Shown: positions 61,116 through 64,000 of the stretch, piece by piece
Position numbering within the stretch: the first letter of the stretch is position 1
Layout: each line of letters starts with the position of its first letter
NCBI RefSeq assembly: GCF_017991995.1
Contig: NZ_JAGOPN010000011.1
Span: forward strand, 62,001 to 126,000
Direction of reading: 5' to 3'
Length of the DNA: 64,000 nucleotides
Source: Pseudacidovorax sp.
GTDB taxonomy: Bacteria; Pseudomonadota; Gammaproteobacteria; Burkholderiales; Burkholderiaceae_C
Made by a program: the position numbers and the translations under genes
The notes under the pieces: generated by a model
Database searches by the model: none
Told to the model about the DNA's origin: nothing
What the model saw: the letters and a program-made list of their open reading frames with translations, nothing else

Positions 61116-62059
61116 ACTCCTCCCTGGACTTCCTCGGCCGCCTGGCCGTGCCCGTGATCGCCGCACCCATGCTGCGCGTGTCGGGCATCGAGCTGGTGTC
61201 CGCTGCCTGCCGCAGCGGCGTGATCGGCGCCTTTCCCACCGCCAACTGCCGCTCGCTCGACGAGCTGGACGCCTGGATGTCGCGCCTGGACGAGGAGGCA
61301 CGCGCCGGCGGCGACACGGTGGCACCGTACTGCCCCAACCTGATCATGCGGCGCGACCCGGCCAAGGTGCGGGCCGAGGTGGACCTCATCGCCCGCCATG
61401 GCGCGCAGCTGGTCATTACCAGCGTGGGCTCGCCGTCGTCGGTGGTGCCGGTGCTGCACGACGGCGGCTGCCGGGTCTTTGCGGACGTGGCCTCGCTGCA
61501 CCATGCGGAGCGCGCCATCCAGTCGGGCGTGGACGGCCTGGTGCTTCTGACCGCGGGTGCCGGCGGCCACACGGGCTGGGCGAATCCCTTCGCCTTCGTG
61601 CGCGCCGTGCGCCGCGTGTTCGACGGCCCGATCGTGCTGGCCGGCGGCATGGCCGACGGCGTGGCCCTGCGCGCCGCCATCACGCTGGGCTGCAACCTCG
61701 GGATCATGGGCACGCGCTTCATCGCCGCGCAGGAGAGCCTGGCCAGCGAGGGCTACCGCCAGATGCTGTGCGATGCGGACATCGACGACGTGCTGCTGAC
61801 GCGGGCCTTCACCGGACTGCCGGCCAGCTTCCTGCGCCAGTCGGCCGAGCGGCTGGGCATCGACGTGAACACGCTGGACGAAAGCGTGTCGGTCGAAGAG
61901 GCACGCCGCCGCTGGGGCGGGGGATCGGAAGGCGCGGCCAGCCAGCGCTGGACCGACATCTGGAGCGGCGGCCACACGGTGTCGGCCGTGCGCGAGGTGC
62001 AGAGCGTGGAAGCGCTCGTGCGGCAGCTGCGGGCGGAGTACAAGGGCGCGGCGCGCTGA
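61112..62059 (+). CDS. Nitronate monooxygenase-like (NPD) flavoprotein, second copy
   Basis: This is a 315-residue paralogue family member. It has VIAAPMLRVSG at the N-terminus, VLLTAGAGGHTGWANPFAFV (catalytic His region) and VLAGGMADGVALRAAITLG with GIMGTRF. Identity to the preceding gene is low, so this is not a recent tandem duplication. It overlaps the first copy by 4 bp (ATGA) and is the last gene of the string 55730-62059. The pair could form two different flavoenzymes. Confidence 0.88.
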   Translation: MNSSLDFLGRLAVPVIAAPMLRVSGIELVSAACRSGVIGAFPTANCRSLDELDAWMSRLDEEARAGGDTVAPYCPNLIMRRDPAKVRAEVDLIARHGAQLVITSVGSPSSVVPVLHDGGCRVFADVASLHHAERAIQSGVDGLVLLTAGAGGHTGWANPFAFVRAVRRVFDGPIVLAGGMADGVALRAAITLGCNLGIMGTRFIAAQESLASEGYRQMLCDADIDDVLLTRAFTGLPASFLRQSAERLGIDVNTLDESVSVEEARRRWGGGSEGAASQRWTDIWSGGHTVSAVREVQSVEALVRQLRAEYKGAAR

Positions 62060-62083
62060 GCCGTGCGCATGGCCGGTCGCGAT

Positions 62084-63127
62084 TCAGCGGCGCCGGCCGG
62101 CAGGCTTGGCCTCGTCGCCGAGCGGGACGACGGAGTCCCGCTCTTCATAGCGCAGCTCCACCCGCTCGCGCCGCGCCGGCAGGCCCGGCTCGGCAATGCG
62201 GTCCACGAGCAGCCTGGCGAGCCGCCGCGCCGCATCCGCCATGTCGATGGTCAGCACCGATACCGCAGGCTCATGGTCGCGGGCGAAGGCCGTGTCGCCG
62301 ATGGCGACGATGGAGACATCCTGCGGCATGCGCAGGCCGCGCGAGGCCACCGCGCGCAGGGCGCTGTTGAGCATGTGCGTGCCCTGCACGATCAGCGCCG
62401 TCGGCCGGCCGGGCCGGGCCAACAGTTCCGCAATCTCGTCGAAGGCGGAGGCCGTCACGCTCTGCGCCTGCACGATCAGCGCGGGCACCGGCAGGCCCGC
62501 ACCGGCATAGGCCGCCTTGTAGCCCTGGATACGCCGGCGCACGGGCCGCGTCTCGCCCTGCCACAGCACCAGCGCGATGGCGCGGTGGCCCAGCGCCATG
62601 AGCCGCTCCACCGCCGCCCGCACGCCGGCCGCATGGTCGATCACCACGCTGTCGTGCACGCCTGGCAGTTCGCGGTCGAAGACCACAGCCGGCATGGGCA
62701 GCGTCCGTAGCGCCTCGACGAGTTCGGGGCTGCGCTCGTTGCCGGGCGCCAGGATCACGCCGTCCATGCCGCGCTGCATGAACATCGACAGCGTGCGCAG
62801 CTCACGCTCCAGGTCGTTGGCGCCGTTGGCCAGCAGCGGCAGATAGCCCAGTGCCAGGAACTCGTCCTCGAGCGCGCGAAAGACCTGTGCATAGAGCGGA
62901 TTGCCGATGTCCGGCAGCAGGCAGCCCACCGTGCGGCTGAGCCGCGAGCGCAGGGCCTGCGCGGCATGGTTGGGCCGCCAGCCCAGGGTGGCGGCGGCCC
63001 GCTCGACCTTCTCGCGCGTTGCCGCAGAAGCGCCCGCACCGTTCATCGCGCGCGAGGCGCTGCCCAGCGACACACCCGCCAGCCGCGCCACGTCGCGCAG
63101 GTCCACGCGTGCCTTGTCCGTCTTCAT
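62084..63127 (-). CDS. LacI-family transcriptional regulator
   Basis: This is a 347-residue LacI regulator. The helix-turn-helix at about 9-28 is LRDVARLAGVSLGSASRAMN, followed by the hinge (QALRSRLSRTVGCLLPD) and a periplasmic-binding-like effector domain. The ATG at 63127 begins MKTDKARVDLRDVA. An operator-like palindrome overlaps its ribosome-binding region and a better copy lies 56 bp further toward the divergent SDR gene. It most likely represses both genes. Confidence 0.93.
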   Translation of the reverse strand: MKTDKARVDLRDVARLAGVSLGSASRAMNGAGASAATREKVERAAATLGWRPNHAAQALRSRLSRTVGCLLPDIGNPLYAQVFRALEDEFLALGYLPLLANGANDLERELRTLSMFMQRGMDGVILAPGNERSPELVEALRTLPMPAVVFDRELPGVHDSVVIDHAAGVRAAVERLMALGHRAIALVLWQGETRPVRRRIQGYKAAYAGAGLPVPALIVQAQSVTASAFDEIAELLARPGRPTALIVQGTHMLNSALRAVASRGLRMPQDVSIVAIGDTAFARDHEPAVSVLTIDMADAARRLARLLVDRIAEPGLPARRERVELRYEERDSVVPLGDEAKPAGRRR

Positions 63128-63129
63128 CC

Positions 63130-63141
63130 GGATACGTTTCC
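63130..63141. promoter_or_regulatory. LacI-type operator overlapping the regulator's own ribosome site
   Basis: GGATACGTTTCC differs from the perfect palindrome at 63197-63208 by one base. It ends two bases from the LacI start codon at 63127, so repressor bound here should block its own expression. Confidence 0.6.
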
Positions 63142-63196
63142 AGTCCACAGCATGGCTGCATCTTAGGTGACAGCAGTCGAGGGTTAGCGCTAGGCC

Positions 63197-63208
63197 GGAA
63201 ACGTTTCC
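63197..63208. promoter_or_regulatory. Perfect LacI-type operator GGAAACGTTTCC
   Basis: This is a 12-bp perfect palindrome with the central CG typical of LacI-family sites. It lies 58 bp upstream of the SDR start codon at 63267, and 67 bp from the weaker copy. Between them is a further short palindrome TAGCGCTA (63185-63192). The arrangement suggests paired operators over the divergent promoters. Confidence 0.65.
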
Positions 63209-63266
63209 ACCTCGGCACGATGCAGCCTTCCCGAAGCGTTGCAGACAACACAAGGAGCCATCCCCC

Positions 63267-64000
63267 ATGTCCTCATCCGCCCCCGCCATCCAACCCGATG
63301 CCCAGCTCTACGACGAGGCGCTGGGCCGGTTGCGTCCATCGTCCGGCCGATTGGCGGGGCGCCGCATCCTCGTGGTGGGCGCGGGCCAGCGCGACATCGA
63401 CGATCCGCAGCCGCCCGTGGGCAACGGCCGCGCCATCTCGCAGCTGTTCGCCCATGAGGGCGCCACGCTCACCTGCGTGGACATCAACCCCGCCGCGCTG
63501 GCGCAGACCTGCGCCCTGGTGCGCGAGGCCGGCGGCACCGCGCATGAAGAGGTGGCCGACGTGGCCGATGCCCAGGCCATTCCCGGTGTGGTCGAGCGCG
63601 CCGCCGCCCGCATGCAGGGCCTGGACGGGCTGGTGATGGTGGTGGGCGTGGCCAGTGGCCTCGCGCTCGACGCGCAGTCGGCCGAGGCATGGGACGCGGA
63701 GCATGCGGTCAACGTGCGCGCCTGCATGCTGTTCGGCCAGCAGGCGCTGCGGCACATGGCGCCGGGCGGCTCGATCATTCTTCTGTCGTCCATCGCGGCG
63801 CTGCGCAACTCCAGCTTCAACCCGGCCTACGAGACCACCAAGGCGGCGCAGGTCTCGCTGGCGCGTTCCATCGCGATGGCAGGGCAGGCCAAGGGCGTGC
63901 GCTGCAACAGCCTGCTGCCGGGCCTCATGGACACGCCCATCGGCCGCGCGGCCACGCGCCGCCGCACCGACCGCCTGGCCATGCCGCTGCCCTTCGGCCG
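63267..64000 (+). CDS. Short-chain dehydrogenase/reductase (cut by window end)
   Basis: 244 codons are visible and the frame is still open at the last base. The Rossmann start is VVGAGQRDIDDPQPPVGNGRA, in which the usual TGxxxGxG glycine motif is split by about ten residues. Then come CVDIN (Asp, NAD preference), the Ser region in LLSSIAAL and YETTK (catalytic Tyr-x-x-x-Lys). An AAGGAG ribosome site lies 9 bp before the ATG. It is divergent from the LacI gene and probably starts an operon that continues beyond the window. Confidence 0.9.
   Translation, partial: MSSSAPAIQPDAQLYDEALGRLRPSSGRLAGRRILVVGAGQRDIDDPQPPVGNGRAISQLFAHEGATLTCVDINPAALAQTCALVREAGGTAHEEVADVADAQAIPGVVERAAARMQGLDGLVMVVGVASGLALDAQSAEAWDAEHAVNVRACMLFGQQALRHMAPGGSIILLSSIAALRNSSFNPAYETTKAAQVSLARSIAMAGQAKGVRCNSLLPGLMDTPIGRAATRRRTDRLAMPLPFG

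Noticed and set aside
60123-62059. Recent tandem duplication of the flavoprotein gene
   Set aside because: The two proteins share the fold motifs but differ along most of their length and in size, so they are old paralogues or independent recruits.

Overview
The window is high-GC DNA whose gene families point to a betaproteobacterium of the order Burkholderiales, probably Comamonadaceae. The pointers are a Cupriavidus-type hox/hyp cluster, two Bug-family (TctC) binding proteins, and a GC-rich hairpin repeat resembling those common in that family. This placement is inference from gene content. There are no rRNA or tRNA genes, insertion sequences, phage genes or CRISPR arrays that I can recognise. 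Both ends cut through genes: a DUF3422 protein at the left and an SDR dehydrogenase at the right.

Region 1 (about 0.8-22.1 kb, + strand) is a knallgas-type uptake [NiFe]-hydrogenase locus. In order it has hoxK, hoxG, hupE, hoxZ, hoxM, hoxL, hoxO, hoxQ, hoxR, hoxT, hoxV, hypA, hypB, hypF, hypC, hypD, hypE, hoxA, hoxB, hoxC and hoxJ, then a TonB-dependent receptor. HoxK carries the six-cysteine proximal-cluster pattern of O2-tolerant membrane-bound hydrogenases. A sigma-54 type promoter lies 68 bp upstream of hoxK, matching the NtrC-type activator HoxA. HoxB/HoxC form the H2 sensor and HoxJ the kinase. Unusual points are hupE inserted after hoxG, no hypX, a HypF reduced to its Kae1-like domain, a second His cluster inside HypB, and an outer-membrane receptor fused to the end of the gene string.

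Region 2 (22.1-29.9 kb) has, on the - strand, an OmpR-type response regulator, its kinase, a LysR regulator with two DNA-binding domains, a Bug-family binding protein and an alpha/beta hydrolase. Divergent from the response regulator is a small hydrolase, acyl carrier protein and ketosynthase operon. The gap between them holds three direct repeats at 11-bp spacing ending exactly 10 bp before a -10-like hexamer.

Region 3 (29.9-40.3 kb, - strand) is a nine-gene catabolic operon: two acyl-CoA dehydrogenases, a crotonase, a complete Liv-type ABC importer and an acyl-CoA ligase. A divergent TetR regulator and a palindromic operator lie at its head. Region 4 (40.4-45.3 kb) is an amino-acid ABC importer operon with a class IV aminotransferase homologue and a GntR regulator.

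Region 5 (45.4-50.2 kb) holds a Gly/Ala-rich secreted protein, an AAA-type ATPase coupled to a diguanylate cyclase, and an ankyrin-repeat protein. Region 6 (50.4-64 kb) is acyl-CoA metabolism. It has an SDR, an enoyl-CoA hydratase, a thiolase-like protein lacking its nucleophilic cysteine with a DUF35 partner, and a Bug protein. Divergent from these are an IclR regulator, an acyl-CoA dehydrogenase, an ADP-forming acyl-CoA synthetase, a CoA-transferase and two nitronate-monooxygenase-like flavoproteins. A LacI regulator with two operator-like palindromes precedes the final SDR. No stretch above 300 bases lacks a gene.
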